Shown: positions 12,661 through 24,970, counted from the stretch's first letter. The stretch: 64,000 bases of DNA from Pampus argenteus (GCA_036937835.1 CM072876.1:320001-384000); one strand, 5' to 3'. Notes: generated by a model not told the origin, from the sequence alone. Numbers and translations: made by a program.

Positions 12661-13500
12661 TTCAAAATAAAGCAAATCTCAAACAACCTGCCACTTGATT
12701 TTAAAACCTTAATTCAAATTCTGCTTAAACTACATCTTCCTTAAATGTCGTCTGTGAAAGGATGGAGGCATAAAGTTCGCAAAGACGTCTCACTTTGTTG
12801 CTGATTTCAGGAACCACAAATGGAAAGTAAACAGTGCGCAGAGATGCATCAATATCTCACTCTGTTTCCTTTTCGTTTACCATTTCACACAAACAAGAAA
12901 AAAAAAAACAATTAAAAAAATCATTGCTGTGGTGTTAGCGAAAAGACTTTAAATCATTCAAAATATGTTGAAAATTATTTTTTGCTTAAAGGACCTTCAA
13001 ACACAAATATTTTCTAAATACAAAACATCAATATAAAACTGTTACACATAAACAATAATGCATTTATAAAATAAAATGAAACAATGACGCATTAAAAGTA
13101 GTAAACTCTCATAGTAAACTTTAATATGTATATAAGCTGTTATAAATAACGTTTAAAGGCAACAGATGGAGTGTATTGTTATAAACAATATCAGCTGAAT
13201 CCAAATGAAACAGCTGTCAGGATTTCTGACAGTACAATAACATTTTACATTACTTTCTCTTCATAACAAGAATCTGAGCAGATGCTTAATAAACTAAGAA
13301 TCACTTCGTGTCATTATTATTATGATTCTTATTTTACATATTTTTAATAATTTCAAGATGTAGTGTTAAATATATTTGATGTTTTTTCGTTTATTGTTGT
13401 TGAGTTTATATCTCTCTCGTTATTTATTTAATATGGATTAAAACGTATCAACAAGTCAGTTATTGATCACTGATCACATGCTGCTAGGTATCAGGAGGCT

Positions 13501-13617
13501 CACGTGACCAGCTCCGCTGATTTGTGCTCTCGCGAGACGTGACGCGGATTTTTGCGAGATCATAGGTGCAGCAACAAATCGGCTCCAGAATCTGAAGACA
13601 ATCTGCAGATTTCTGCG
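13501..13617 (+). promoter_or_regulatory. zbtb25 promoter and 5'UTR exon with TCTCGCGAGA motif
   Basis: CACGTGAC (13501-13508, E-box), the palindrome TCTCGCGAGA (13528-13537) and a cAMP-element-like CGTGACGC follow each other within 50 bp. A good donor, TTCTGCG/GTAAGAG, ends a presumed non-coding exon at 13617. Spliced to the acceptor at 16615/16616 it leads directly to the zbtb25 ATG. TCTCGCGAGA is a known TATA-less promoter element in vertebrates. The transcription start is inferred. Confidence 0.55.
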
Positions 13618-13659
13618 GTAAGAGTCCGACTGATGGCGCGCGTGCACGTTACGCTCACA

Positions 13660-13974
13660 CACACACACATACACACACAGGTGGAGGGGATGGGGGTACG
13701 TATGCGCCTGTGTGAGTATAGGTGAATGAAGACGTGCGTACTGCTGAATGAGAATGAAACAGAGGATGGATGAGGCTGCGGGCACGACACAACGTGCACG
13801 CGCAGGTCTGTGGTGATGTTGTTAGGTGGCAGGGATGTCCGGTTTCCGGTTTGTTTGGATCAGAGATCGTTTATTATCATCTAAAGACCCCCCAACCCCA
13901 TGTGTGCGTATGAGTGCATGCGTGTGCATGTATACGTGTGCGCGCGTGCGTGTGTGCATGCGTGTGTCTGTCTG

Positions 13975-14013
<39 letters not shown>

Positions 14014-14060
14014 GTGTGTGTGTGTGTCTATGTGCGTGCATGTGTCTGTGTATGTAGGTG
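13660..14060. repeat. GT/CA and (TA)n microsatellites
   Basis: Mixed GT-rich runs surround a pure (TA)n tract at about 13978-14008. They account for the 63-111 codon Cys/Val/Ile- and His/Thr-rich open frames on both strands, which are not genes. Confidence 0.9.
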
Positions 14061-14175
14061 ACCTTCACAGAGGTCAGAGATCAGGTTGTGTCCTCATATC
14101 ACACACATGTACATTCAACTTGGAAACGGTGTTAACTGTTGTGATACCATTTCCAGGTTAAACAACATCTACCTT

Positions 14176-14430
14176 GAACCAGTGTGAACCGGTGTGAACC
14201 GGTGTGAGCCGATGTGAGCCGGTGTGAACCGGTGTGAGCCGGTGTGAGCCGGTGTGAACCGGTGTGAGCCGGTGTGAGCCAGTGTGAGCCGGTGTGTGCC
14301 AGTGTGAATTGGTGTGAGCCAGTGTGAATTGGTGTGAGCCAGTCTGAGCCGTGTGAATTGGTTTAAGCCGGTGTGAGTCTTGTGAACCAATTGGAATTGG
14401 TGTGAGCAGTGGGAACTGGTGTGAACTGGT
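14176..14430. repeat. 10-bp minisatellite (GGTGTGAGCC)
   Basis: About 25 tandem copies of a 10-bp unit alternating GGTGTGAACC and GGTGTGAGCC, degenerating to the right. It explains the His/Thr/Gly-rich open frames on the minus strand. It lies in the zbtb25 5'UTR intron and abuts the LINE fragment that follows. Confidence 0.9.
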
Positions 14431-15490
14431 GATTAAGTTTGATGACGACACAGTGATTGGCCAGATCACTGACAACGGTGAAGCGACCTGCGGGGAGGTC
14501 AACAACCTGACGCAGTGGTACCAGGAGAACAACCTTTCTCTCTCAGTGTCGACAAGACCAAAGAGCTGATCATGGAATACATGAAAGAGAGAGTGCATTC
14601 TGACCCTGCTGCCATCAACGCTAGTGATGGGTCCGGCAACACTGATCGGTGCGCGTATCGCTTTGCTAAAGTCACATGACCGATACAGAAACTATTTAGA
14701 AGTGACACTGACGCGCCAAACTGTGTTTATAAGGAAAAATGTTTGATTTTTTGCGGTTCACATTCAGCAACAACTAGAAAGGTTTCCCCCGTGTGGGACC
14801 TTTTTGATGTCATATCAAAAATAAGGTATTTGTTTTAATTTCCTTGTTGTTTCATCCTGTTTCCTGTTTCCACTTGTTCTATCTGAATTCAAAATCATTT
14901 CAAAGTGACTCTTAGTTTACTATTCATATTATTTTCTGCAGGTTAAATGCTGGAGAGGTTACATCAAAAAAACATAACAGACTCAACTTCAAAAACTTAT
15001 TTTTTTAAATAAAAATTTGTAAAAAAGAAAACATCCTAGTCCACAAGCTTCCACTTTTTTCTCGTTCACTTAGATTTTCACATTATGATACATGTTCACA
15101 TTATTTGACTGTATCTAAAAATATCAAAGATATTTTAAATTTAAATGAAGATATGAAATAATACAATAAAAATTACAATGACTTAAATTATATTATTGGA
15201 TATCATCAAATCAGTGTCAGTTCAGTCTGTCAACTAGGTTGCCTGTAGAGACTTTTAAGATCCAGCAGGTGTCAGTATTCAGTGATACAGTATCGACACA
15301 GTTTCGCAATGTTTTGAAATGCTTCATGAGGCCTCATCGACCCATCACTAATCAACAGGTCTGCTGTGGAGAGAGTCACCAAGCACCTTACCTTGTGACA
15401 GGCACAGAAATACCTCTTTCACCACAGGCGGCTGAAGAAGTTCGGCATGAAGATTCTACAGAGAATCCTCACTCAGGATCAGCACTGAAT
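14430..15490 (+). mobile_element. L2/Rex-type LINE reverse-transcriptase fragment, split by a MITE
   Basis: 14430-14613 reads a reverse-transcriptase segment with the YADD-region flank (FDDDTVIG; LTQWYQENNLSLSVDKTKEL). The first Asp of the usual ADD box is preceded by D instead of A, and frame and stop defects follow. The reading resumes after a 729-bp insertion at 15351 (INRSAVERVTKH; then LFHHRRLKKFGMK), which continues the same LINE domain. It is a dead fragment; both halves are on the + strand, in the zbtb25 5' intron. Confidence 0.75.
14622..15350. mobile_element. hAT-type non-autonomous transposon (MITE), 729 bp, inserted in the LINE
   Basis: The ends are inverted repeats: TAGTGATGGG at 14622-14631 and CCCATCACTA at 15341-15350. 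The flanking octamers ATCAACGC (14614-14621) and ATCAACAG (15351-15358) match at six of eight bases, as expected for the 8-bp target duplication of hAT elements after mutation. The interior is AT-rich without a transposase frame. Removing the element and one octamer rejoins the LINE reading. Confidence 0.8.
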
Positions 15491-15515
15491 ATGTTGGTGT
15501 CCTAGACTGTATATA

Positions 15516-16027
15516 AACTTGGCCAAAATTGATGATAAGATGAATGCAGCATGTTATCAAAAATACTTGAGGAAAATTTGCACTCATCAGCCCGGAAGCT
15601 GAGCATGGGACGTACTTGATCCAAAACACAAAGCCAAGTCGACCTGTGATAGGCTATGGCAGAATAAAGTGAAGGTCCTGGAGGGGCCATCTCAGTCTCA
15701 TCGAGCTGCTCTGGGGAGATCTCGAGCATGCAGTTCATACAAGACAGCCCAAGAATTTACATGAACTGGAGGCCTTTTGCCAAGAGAAAACAAAGAGCCT
15801 CAAGCCACAACTACAACAAAACATTTCAAGCTGTCAATGATGTTATAGAGGCAATACAGGGTATTAAAAACTAAGGGTCATTTAGGTAGTTTCCATTGTC
15901 ATTATGATTTAAAAAGAGTAAACACAGTTTGATAATAAATGGCTTCACCCAAACACTAACCATCTCTGAAAAATGACCAAGAATCATAAATTCTGCCAGG
16001 GTATGTAAACTTATGAGCACACCTGTA
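15516..16027 (+). mobile_element. Decayed Tc1-like transposon
   Basis: From AAACTTGGCCAAAATTGATG the sequence follows the 3' half of a common fish Tc1-like transposase gene (ATGATCC-AAAACACAAAGCCAAG; CTCTGGGGAGATCTC; GCCCAAGAATTTACA). It ends with the family's terminal sequence, CCAGGGTATGTAAACTTATG and then AGCACACCTGTA, at 15998-16027. Several indels and stops break the frame; the 5' half is missing. Confidence 0.8.
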
Positions 16028-16623
16028 TATTATAGGTAAACATGCACACAACACTTGACATACATGCACTCAATGTTAATTGTGTTTTTTTCTTCTCTTT
16101 TTATCTGTTGCTCTATTGCTTTTTACTGTTTGAGTTATTTCTTCCTTACGTCATTGTCAAGGAGCTGATTGATTTTTACTCTCTTACACTTGTGAAATGA
16201 TAGAAAAGAAACATGAACTTGAACCGAGTATCATCTGTAGTCTGACATCATTTCTCCTGATGGACCTGATCATGTTTGCAGGATCTCACTGAAGTAGTTC
16301 TTTTTGTTTTTTCTCTGATTCTTCCACTCGCTTTATGTTTAACATACTCGACTCCGTTGAATGTTCAGCTGACCTGATGTGAACTAACTCAATGTTAAAC
16401 ATGAATTGGCATAATTAATGCCAAATGACTTTAAATGTTCTTTCAAAAAACTTTGTAGGAAACTACGAGGCAGTAAAATATCATCAGCATGTTGTTTTTA
16501 CTGCGCACAGTGAGGAAGACAAGCAAGCAACAAGCTAACAGTATGTTTTGGTGCCTATTGTTGATTTGTCCGTGATAATCCACTGCTCCTGTCTCTGTGT
16601 GTGTGTGTGTTTCAGAGTGTGTC

Positions 16624-18974
16624 ATGGAGGTTTCGGCTCACAGCCTCTTCCTGCTGCAGCAGCTCAACGTTCAGAGAGAGTTCGGCTTCCTGTGTGACTG
16701 CACCGTTGCCATTGGCAACGTGTACTTTAAAGCCCATCGAGCCGTGCTGGCCGCCTTCTCCAACTACTTCAAGATGATCTTCATCCACCAGTCTAGGTCA
16801 GGGTGGACAAAATAACATGAACACCTGGACAACTGCAAAGGGTTTTATAGACTAGTTTCAAAATAAAACATCACTGGATGTTTTTTTTATTTATATTTAC
16901 TTTATACTTCCAATCTGCATTCATCAGCTGAAGAATCACTTTTTATTCCATCTTGCTGAGTTATTTACTTAATCTTACTTTACTTACTTTAATCCTAAAG
17001 GTTTTTTTCCTTAAAAGACACATCTTCTGCACATTTCCAGCTCTAAATTTACATTCTGTGGCTCTATAGGAATATGTTTGTATGATTTACAGTTAAAAAC
17101 TCCTTATTTATCTTATACTGGCCCTTTAAGGTTGATATATATTTCTGCATTGAATGTACACTACGCCATTGTTAGCATTTATACTTCTGCACTGGTGTGT
17201 CTGTATTACTCTGCAATTACACCACCAAATGCTAGAGAACGTAGCGACACTGTAGCTACGACTCCTCAGTTCAGCCTCTGTCTGAAACAGGCTGTTTTAG
17301 CTCCTGTCTCTTTAAGGCCCGTCTCCTGTTCTGATTGGTCAGCGTCAGGAAGCTTCATCTGGCTCTGGAGGCTATATAAACAAAACTATAGTAGCAGTAT
17401 TTCACTTCTGTTTCTCCTGCTTTACTCCAAATGTTAACTTCTCACATCCATCTGTACATGTTGGAGCTGAATCACATCTGAAATATGAGAGTGAACAACG
17501 TGACAACACAAGGAAACACCTTAGCAACCACCATAGCAAACAAAACATCAGCTTGTTGGAGGTTGAAGTCCTGACTTTTGACTTTCAGGAAGCTTTTCTG
17601 CACCTCGAGTTTTGGACCTTTGACCACATCAACATCCAACAATAGAACAGGATGTAAATAACAGAAAAACACAAAAAGTATAGAATATGAAGTTTTTAAA
17701 ACAAATGATGTGTCCTATCCTCCTCTGTCCGTCTGTGTTTCTCTCCGTCTGTCTCTGTCCGTCAATTCATCTGTCTCTCTATCTGTCTATCTCTGTCTGT
17801 CAGTGAGTGTATAAAAATTCAGCCCACAGACATCCAGCCGGACGTCTTCAGCTACCTGCTGCACATCATGTACACCGGCATGTGTCCCAAACAGCCAGTG
17901 GATCAGAGCCGACTGCAGGAAGGCATCAAGTTCCTTCACGCCTACCAGCTGTGCCGAAAACCCGGCGAGGGCGCCACTGATGGCACCACAGACATGGTCC
18001 GCATGTCCAACCTATACGGCATCCAGATCTCCTCCCAGCTGGCCAACAAGGATGCGCCTGGAGTCCCTAAGACCACCACGGTGTCCCGTGGGGCCCTGGA
18101 GGATGGGTGCCGGGGGGGACGACCTCACTCGCAGCTGTCTCTTGCCATCGGCTTGGAAGGTGTCCCTTCGGACCACCAGGCATCGGCGCTACGCAATGTC
18201 TGCTCCGTGGCATCAGGAGACGACTCAGACTTCTCAACTCGCATCAAGCAGGAGCGGGTGGAAGACGAGGAGGTGGAGGACGGCGAGGGGGACGAGGGTC
18301 AGGGGGTGGTGTCTCCAGCTCAGGGCAGCAGTCCCAGTCAGAGTCTGCTGTTCAAAGAGCGAGTGCTGGTCCTGCTGTGTCCCCGCTGCGGGGAGCGCTG
18401 CTCCTCCCCTGAGGGCCTGCGGGAACACCTGTTCAGCCACGCCCTTGACCCCGCCCGCCTCATGGGGGGGCTGACACAGGGCGGTGACCTGGACGCCGGT
18501 GGGGAGGAGGGGCCTCCAGGTGGACAGGAGCAGCTGGACGCAGGATGTCTGGAGGAGGCGCTGCGGCAGAGCCAAGCACTTGCCAACCAGCTGGCTGCCG
18601 AGCTAAGGAGGAGCAGGGGGGGGGGAGGGGGTAGCAGCCCCACCCCCGCCATTCTTCATTCACGCAAGCGTAAGATCGCCTGCGCCGTCTGCAGCCTGCG
18701 CTTCTCCCACAAGAGCCAGCTGCAGGAGCACATGTACACCCACACTGGCAAACCATCCCGCTACCGCTACAACCGCATTTGCAGTCAGCTCTTCCAGGCC
18801 TCTGCCCACTTCTGCGAGAGCGCTGCAGAGCCTGGGGGAGGGGGCGGGGCCTCAACAGGCGCCACAGTGCTGTCGGAGGAGGCCAACAGGGACACACAGG
18901 ACAACGGTAGCTCCTGCTACTCTCTGGACTCTGAGATCTCCCATGAGAGTGTGGACGGTGGACCAGTGGAGTGA
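16624..18974 (+). CDS. zbtb25: Zinc finger and BTB domain-containing protein 25
   Basis: Two coding exons, 16624-16796 and 17804-18974, together 447 residues. The exon 1 donor is TCTAG/GTCAGG and the exon 2 acceptor TGTCAG; the split codon AG|T gives the expected SECIKIQP. The BTB domain ([37 protein letters not shown]) spans the intron, as in mammals. Residues 80-260 are acidic and Gly/Pro-rich with a sumoylation-type IKQE near 205. Two C2H2 fingers start near C250 and C351; the second is the typical [20 protein letters not shown] followed by RYRYNR. The family member acts as a nuclear transcriptional regulator (reported repressor of NFAT targets). The ATG was chosen by homology; the frame extending to 16597 crosses the acceptor at 16611-16615. 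The gene is divergent from zbtb1, the conserved vertebrate arrangement. Confidence 0.95.
17020..17400. repeat. Interspersed teleost repeat in zbtb25 intron 2
   Basis: The stretch around GGCTGTTTTAGCTCCTGTCT and CTTTAAGGCCC...TGATTGGTCAG resembles a repeat I associate with many teleost introns. It produces a 119-codon open frame on + that I do not regard as coding. The assignment is from memory, without a database. Confidence 0.4.
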
Positions 18975-20029
18975 CATCATCAAATGAGAGTTTGTTGTCG
19001 TGTTTCTGTCCACAGCTGCTGTATCTGTGCAGGTGTGTGTGGTTGTAGTGAGTCGGACAGTTCACGTCCTGCTGATCATCTTCAATCTGTCAGACTCAGT
19101 TAAGTTCTGTTTGTTTCTATGGAACTCGACCTGCAGAATTGTGAGAATCCTGATCTTCCACATCTGAAACACCTGAAACAAGATCCACTGAAATGTTCCC
19201 GTAATGAGCAGCTGCCGTCTGTGTGATGTGGGAGTCAAACTGTGAGAATCTGACCTGCTGATCATGAAGTGAGTGTTGAGGAAGCAGTGGTGCCTTGGTG
19301 TGATCATGTGATTAAATGGTGATTTATGTGCTTGAGCTACATCTCCTGTTAAAGACAATCTGAGATGAAGACGTCGTCTTCTCTGTCTGATCTGATCTCC
19401 AGTTCCTTTAAAGGATCATACCACTGTTTTCAAATCCACCATCAGTTTTAAATTGATTTCCTTTCTCTTTAAATATCATCTTTCATACACAGAATGCAGC
19501 TTACTGTGCTTCAACAACCAAACAAAAATTAAAATAAAGAGCAGACATTAAATAATAGAAAGGATGGGAATAAAATAATAGGCACAACATTTCAGAGAAT
19601 ACACATACACACAGATCTAAAACTCAGATTGGTCCTCACAAAGATAAACACCGTGACACACACACACATGCATATGTGTATGTGTGTGACTGAGACTAAT
19701 TAGCCAATCACAATCAGCTTTGTCAGTTTCTGCCAAAATCAGCCATGAAACAACCTCGGGGAGCTCAAAATGCTATAAATCACATTGGAAAATCTTTTTT
19801 GGTATAAATGATCCAAGACGTCACTGACGAGACTGATATGACACGTGTATGTATGATTTAAAATAAAGAGGCTGTGTCTGTTTACATATCAGCATCATCT
19901 CTGTGTTTAACATAGAGCTTCAGAGCTCAGATAATATGTCAATAAGACTGTTAGACTTAGAAAAACTGTTCTGTCGCAATAGAAGAAACAGAAATTAAAT
20001 TTTGATGTATAAATTGTGATTATAGAGTG

Positions 20030-20340
20030 GGAGTGACCAGGATGGATAGGATCAGGAATGAGTACATCAGAGGGACAGCACATGTTAGAGGGTTTGGAGA
20101 TAAAGTCAGAGAGGCCAGACTGAGATGGTTCAGACATGTCCAGAGGAGAGATATGAATATATTGGTAGAAGGATGCTGAGTTTGAACTGCCAGGCAGGAG
20201 GTCTAGAGGAAGACCAAAGAGGAGATATATGGATGTAGTGAAAGAGGACATGAAGGTAGTTGGTGTGAGAGAAGAGGATACAGAAGACAGGGTTAGATGG
20301 AGACAACTGATTCACTGTGGAGACACCTGAAGGGTGTTGA
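20030..20340 (+). mobile_element. RTE-type LINE, C-terminal reverse transcriptase remnant
   Basis: The + strand reads VTRMDRIRNEYIRGTAHVRG, then KVREARLRWFRHVQRRDMN, followed after a stop and frameshifts by a segment corresponding to RGRPKRR and the VKEDM/GVREED block. This order is typical of the C-terminus of RTE/BovB-like ORF2. No 5' part is present. Confidence 0.75.
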
Positions 20341-22959
20341 GGAGAAATCGCTGAAGTCAAAGGTCAATGGTGAGGTCAGGAGGGAAGAAAGTGTTCAGAA
20401 GCCTCTGATGTCTTATGCTGTATTATTTATTGATTCTTGATCAAGGAGAAATAGAGACACAATCAGAATACACCTGAAGTGCTTGAAATCGGTCTCGCAT
20501 TCTGACAAACTCGTGATGGTGGAAATACTTTAAACCCAAAAGATCACACCCAAACCTTACACGCCCCAGATTTAGTCAAAGATAATGTCTTTGACCCTCA
20601 GAGGTGTTATTGCCAGCCTATTCCAGTCTGGGGACGCAGATGTCCGCTTACGCAGATTGGAACAGCAACAGCAAGCTATCTATTATGACTAGGAAGGCAG
20701 CAACAGTCCTTCCTTCGACCCTTGACACACATATTGTTGAGATATAGCGGCGCCAGAAGAAAGACAAACAATTAATACTGCCGAGAAGGATAGAAAATTC
20801 CATAACAAAGGGAAAAGAAGAAAGAAGAAGAAGAGGGGAAAATAAAATTTGAAGGACTGGAGCTATTCTAAACATCCAGTATGAAGCATTATAAAATCTA
20901 AAACTGTCACGAAAAATGTCAAAGCTACCAAAAAATGTCTTTAGACCATCAGAGTTTTAATCATGTTTCTATGACAAAGTGACCCCAAACAGAGGTGGGC
21001 CCTAAAACTTGACAACAGGAGGTGCACACGGAAATGTAAGAAAGAAAAAAAAGTATGACAAATAACAATAGGATGCTACAGTGCATAGCAGGCATGCTAA
21101 TAACAACAACAATCACGGAGGGAATCAGCTGCTGTTCTGTAGCTAAAACACTGGTTTCCAACCTGGAGTTCAGCTCCATTTGGTGCCAAGGAATTTTTAA
21201 ATGTCCCATTTTGATTGGCTGAGTTACTCAAACACGCAAAAATATGATTCAATTTAGACCAATATATCACCAAGGCAATGAAAGGTTGAATTTACCCAGC
21301 AGCCATGGGGAGAAAAGCACCGAGGAGCAGATGAAGACATGTCTGCTCCTCTGTATCTGAGCAGACACAGTAACAATACTGTATTTGTCTCTTTCCTTAT
21401 TGAAGTGCAAGAGGTGAATTTCTACAACATAATTAAAAGTATTTTTGACAATAAGTAACCATTCATTTCTGTAAAGGAAAAGGGTTATTTTAATAGAATT
21501 TTTAAGTGTTTGATACTTTACTTTAAAAATGGATTTATTATTTATTATTATCACAAAAAAATTATTAAAATACATAACTATGTGTTTTATTGTGTGTATT
21601 ATATTGTATGAGGGAAAAAACGCGGTATGGTCCTTTTAAATTAAGGTTAAAGTTAAAAGTCAGCTGGTTCCTTTTTGTGGTCTCATGACCAGAGTTCACC
21701 AATAATGATTATATTCTTTATTGATTATTGGTGATGAATATTTGAGTCATGATGTCTCTTTTCTGTGTTTCACTGTAAAACAAATGTTTTGTGCTCTGAT
21801 GTTTTCTACATAGACATCTGTTTTTCTTTCATGGAACAGTATATTTTGTAAATAAATAAATGTCTTTTTCCACCAATCACAAGGAGCCTACTGTTTAACC
21901 TGAACACGTTTAACTGTTTTGGGTGAAAGCTTTTATATTTGCATTTGAAAAAAATGTATACTTTCAGTTTCAAATAAATATAATAATAACGGTAAGAATA
22001 AACTAGTAGTAATAATAATAATGAATAAATGTCAAAATCAGACAATATTGATGATTCTATTAACTCTAAAACATGTTAAAACCCAAAACATTCTTCTACA
22101 TTCATACATTTTTATTTATTTATTTCTTATAAATAAATGAAACTTTATTTATGTAGCACAATTCATGCATAAATATAAAAAAAGCAATACAATAAGATAA
22201 TAATAACATAATGAAGTTTAAACGGGACAAAATAAAAATAAAAAATAAAGAAATGTGAAAAATATTTTATTCTGGTTATGAACCAGAAAGAAAATGATGA
22301 TGTCTGTCCAGCAGGTGTCAGCAGGGAGCTGAGCAGAAGCATTCTGGGAAAACTGAGTATTCACACTGACAGTAGCCCTTTATCACATCAGTGGTTCAAC
22401 AGGACAGAATATGAATACTAATGTAGTTCTTCCCACAAGAAACACCTGACGTGTTATCACGTGTTCACATATTATAGGAGCAATACTACCAAGTACTGTG
22501 TCTCTTTACTGATCTTACATTACTTATGCTTCATCATTTTAGATAGTGTGACGTTACATTATCAGGGAATGAAGGGACTTCTTTTTGAAGGTGATTTCCA
22601 TCAGTTAGATGTATTCTAGTTTTAGCTTTCTCCTTATGTCGTGCCTTTGTATCTGTCAACCTGTTTATGTCGCAGACAGACAAGTAGCACACTTCATTAC
22701 ATTAAAGAAATGATGAGATGCATCTCTGCATTCTACCACATCCAGAGGATGTTCGTGCTAAGCTGGAAGCCGTATGCTCACATGCCTCCTACAGACAACG
22801 AGAAGCTGAATTAAAAGTTAAAGAGGCCCAAATAGTTATCAGCGCTGGAGCACAAGAGGGACATTGCAGCAGCTTTAGCAGAAACTCAATTCCTCGAGGA
22901 AGCAGCCGAGTCTTGAGGGTGGGTTTATGATAGTCATTCTGTGTGTGTGTGTGTGTGTG

Positions 22960-23250
22960 TTGTTGTGTGAAGAAGCTGTTTGTCAGCCTGCTGGTGTGAG
23001 ACTTTATTGACCTGAGGCATCTCCCAGAGGGCATCAGTCCTCCGCCTTGCATCCTGCATACCACACTCCCAGGCAGTACGTCAGGACACTCTCCACAGAG
23101 GAGTGATAGAAGGCCAGCAGCAGCGTTGCGTCCAGGTGGTTCTGCCTGAGGACACACAGGAAGTGTAGCTGCTGCTGAGCCTTCTTCACTAAGGCCCTGA
23201 TGTTAACGGTCCAGGAGTGGTCAGCGAAGATGTGTGTGCCCACAAACACT
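22960..23250 (-). mobile_element. L2/Rex-type LINE fragment (RT C-terminus)
   Basis: The minus strand reads HSWTVNIRALVKKAQQQLHF, then LLLAFYHSSVESVLTYCLGV and WYAGC, the conserved end of reverse transcriptase in fish L2/Rex-like LINEs. It is truncated at both ends. The frame is intact over 71 codons, so this copy is younger than the one at 14.4 kb. Confidence 0.85.
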
Positions 23251-23510
23251 CAAAACATACTCAGATTAAACTCCAAACAATAGTAGAAAAAAGTCATATT
23301 ATGAAAAATAATAATAAAAAATATGATTTTAGTTTTTCCACATACCCACATTAGTACCCACATTTCCTGTCCAACACTGATGTGTGACTATTATATTTAT
23401 AGGTAAATAGGTAAGTCATAATATGATAAGACAAAACAGACAACACATTTATGTTTGTAATATTTTAACTTTTTCGTTAGACTACAGCTTTAATGTCACT
23501 TAAATTAATA

Positions 23511-23651
23511 AATCAAATCAAATTTTATTTATATAGCCCAAAATCACAAAATACATTTGTCTCAGAGGGCTTTACAATCTGTACAGGGAGTGACACCCTC
23601 TGTCCTTAGACCCTCGATTAGTGAGGAAAAACTTGCCCACCAAAAAACTTC
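23511..23651 (-). repeat. LINE/SINE 3' tail with TTTGAT-type end, copy 1
   Basis: Begins with AATCAAATCAAATTTTATTT and contains ATATAGCCCAAAATCACAAA, CTCAGAGGGCTTTACA and the GTCCTTAGACCCTCGATTAG block. It is the reverse complement of 44905-45061, which ends in a (TTTGA)n tail, so the retroposon lies on the minus strand here. Confidence 0.8.
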
Positions 23652-24264
23652 TACAAATATGAAAACGAGCAGGAGGATGTGAGAAAAATACTCGAATTAA
23701 AGCGGATCAAAAACAAATCTAAAAATCATGGGTTATTAAAGGTGGAATTTCCTAAAAATAAAAACACTAAATAAAGGCAAACTGTCTGTGATGCTGCTCT
23801 CACCTGTGGAGGTATCAGAGGATCTGATTGGTCGATCAGACTGAGCGCAGCCTGCTGTTGCTTAGGGACAGATCGATGTATTTTTAGCCTCCATCGCTAT
23901 AGAAACAAAAGATACTGAGGTTCTTCTTCCCACTTTTAAAAATAGACAACGACACGTGACAGCATGTTTGTCAGAGAGCAGAGAGTCTGCTGAAGCAGCT
24001 TCAATCAATAACTGATCACTCATCAATGTGTCAGTCATCTATCACTGCAGGGTAGTTGCGATTTAACCTTAAATTAGCAGTCCAAAGTTTGATAAAGCCT
24101 CTCATTCTCAGATGAGAAGAAATCAGCAACAAGAATGTAAATCCAGTACGCACATACTTTACTGCAGTAATAGTACCAGTACAACAATGTAAAAATACTC
24201 CATTACAAGTCCTGCAGGTAATAATACATCGTTTTTTATAACGCTTTTCAAAATTCCAAAGTAT

Positions 24265-24620
24265 GTAAAATCATACTACAGTATCAGTACATAAGTATAG
24301 TGATGTTGATGTAGTTAAAGTACTGCAGTAACAGTACATAAGTATAGTGATCTAGATGTAGTTAAAGTACTGCACTAACAGTACATAAGTATAGTGATCT
24401 TGATGTAGTTAAAGTACTGCAGTAACAGTACATAAGTACTGTGATCTTGATGTAGTTAAAGTACTGCAGTAACAGTACATAAGTATAGTGATCTTGATGT
24501 AGTTAAAGTACTGCAGTAACAGTACATAAGTATAGTGATCTTGATGTAGTTAAAGTACTGCAGTAACAGTACATAAGTACTGTGATCTTGATGTAGTTAA
24601 AGTACTGCAGTATCAGTAGT
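24265..24620 (+). repeat. 47-bp tandem array (7-8 units)
   Basis: Unit: GATCTTGATGTAGTTAAAGT followed by ACTGCAGTAACAGTACATAAGTATAGT, in two pieces. The spacing between successive GATNTTGAT starts (24302, 24349 and on) is 47 bp. Units differ at one to three positions (TATAGT/TACTGT, TTGAT/TAGAT). The unit belongs to a hAT-like MITE family (see 11638-11690). Confidence 0.9.
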
Positions 24621-24795
24621 GACTGATATATTATTATATATGACATCATTATATTATTAATACTGAAGCATCAGTGTTAGAGCAGCATGTTACTGTTGTA
24701 GCTGCTGGAGGTGGAGCTAGTTTCAACTACTTTATATACAGTTAGATAGTTTAGTCCAGTGGTTCCCAACCTAGGGGTCGGGGCCCTCCAAAGGG

Positions 24796-24970
24796 TCACC
24801 AGATAAATCTGAGGGGTCGTGAGATGATTAATGGGAGAGGAAAGAAGAAGAAACAAAGTTCTGATACACAAATCTGTTTTCAGCTTTTGGACTTTTTCTC
24901 TAATCTTTGATTTTTGCTGAAATATTGGATCATTTGAACATTTATTGAAATGAAACCATGTGAGAAGTTT
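24796..24970 (+). repeat. Repeat B, copy 1 (175 bp)
   Basis: Starts TCACCAGATAAATCTGAGGG and ends ACCATGTGAGAAGTTT. It is matched by 36672-36846 at the same length with about five base differences. The flank at 24751-24795 (CAGTGGTTCCCAACCTAGGG) looks like the terminal part of a hAT-type element, so the family is probably a non-autonomous DNA transposon. Confidence 0.85.

Noticed and set aside
22800..22930. Short coiled-coil-like frame suggesting a retroelement gag
   Set aside because: Only about 40 readable residues; too little to assign a family, noted in the intergenic entry only.
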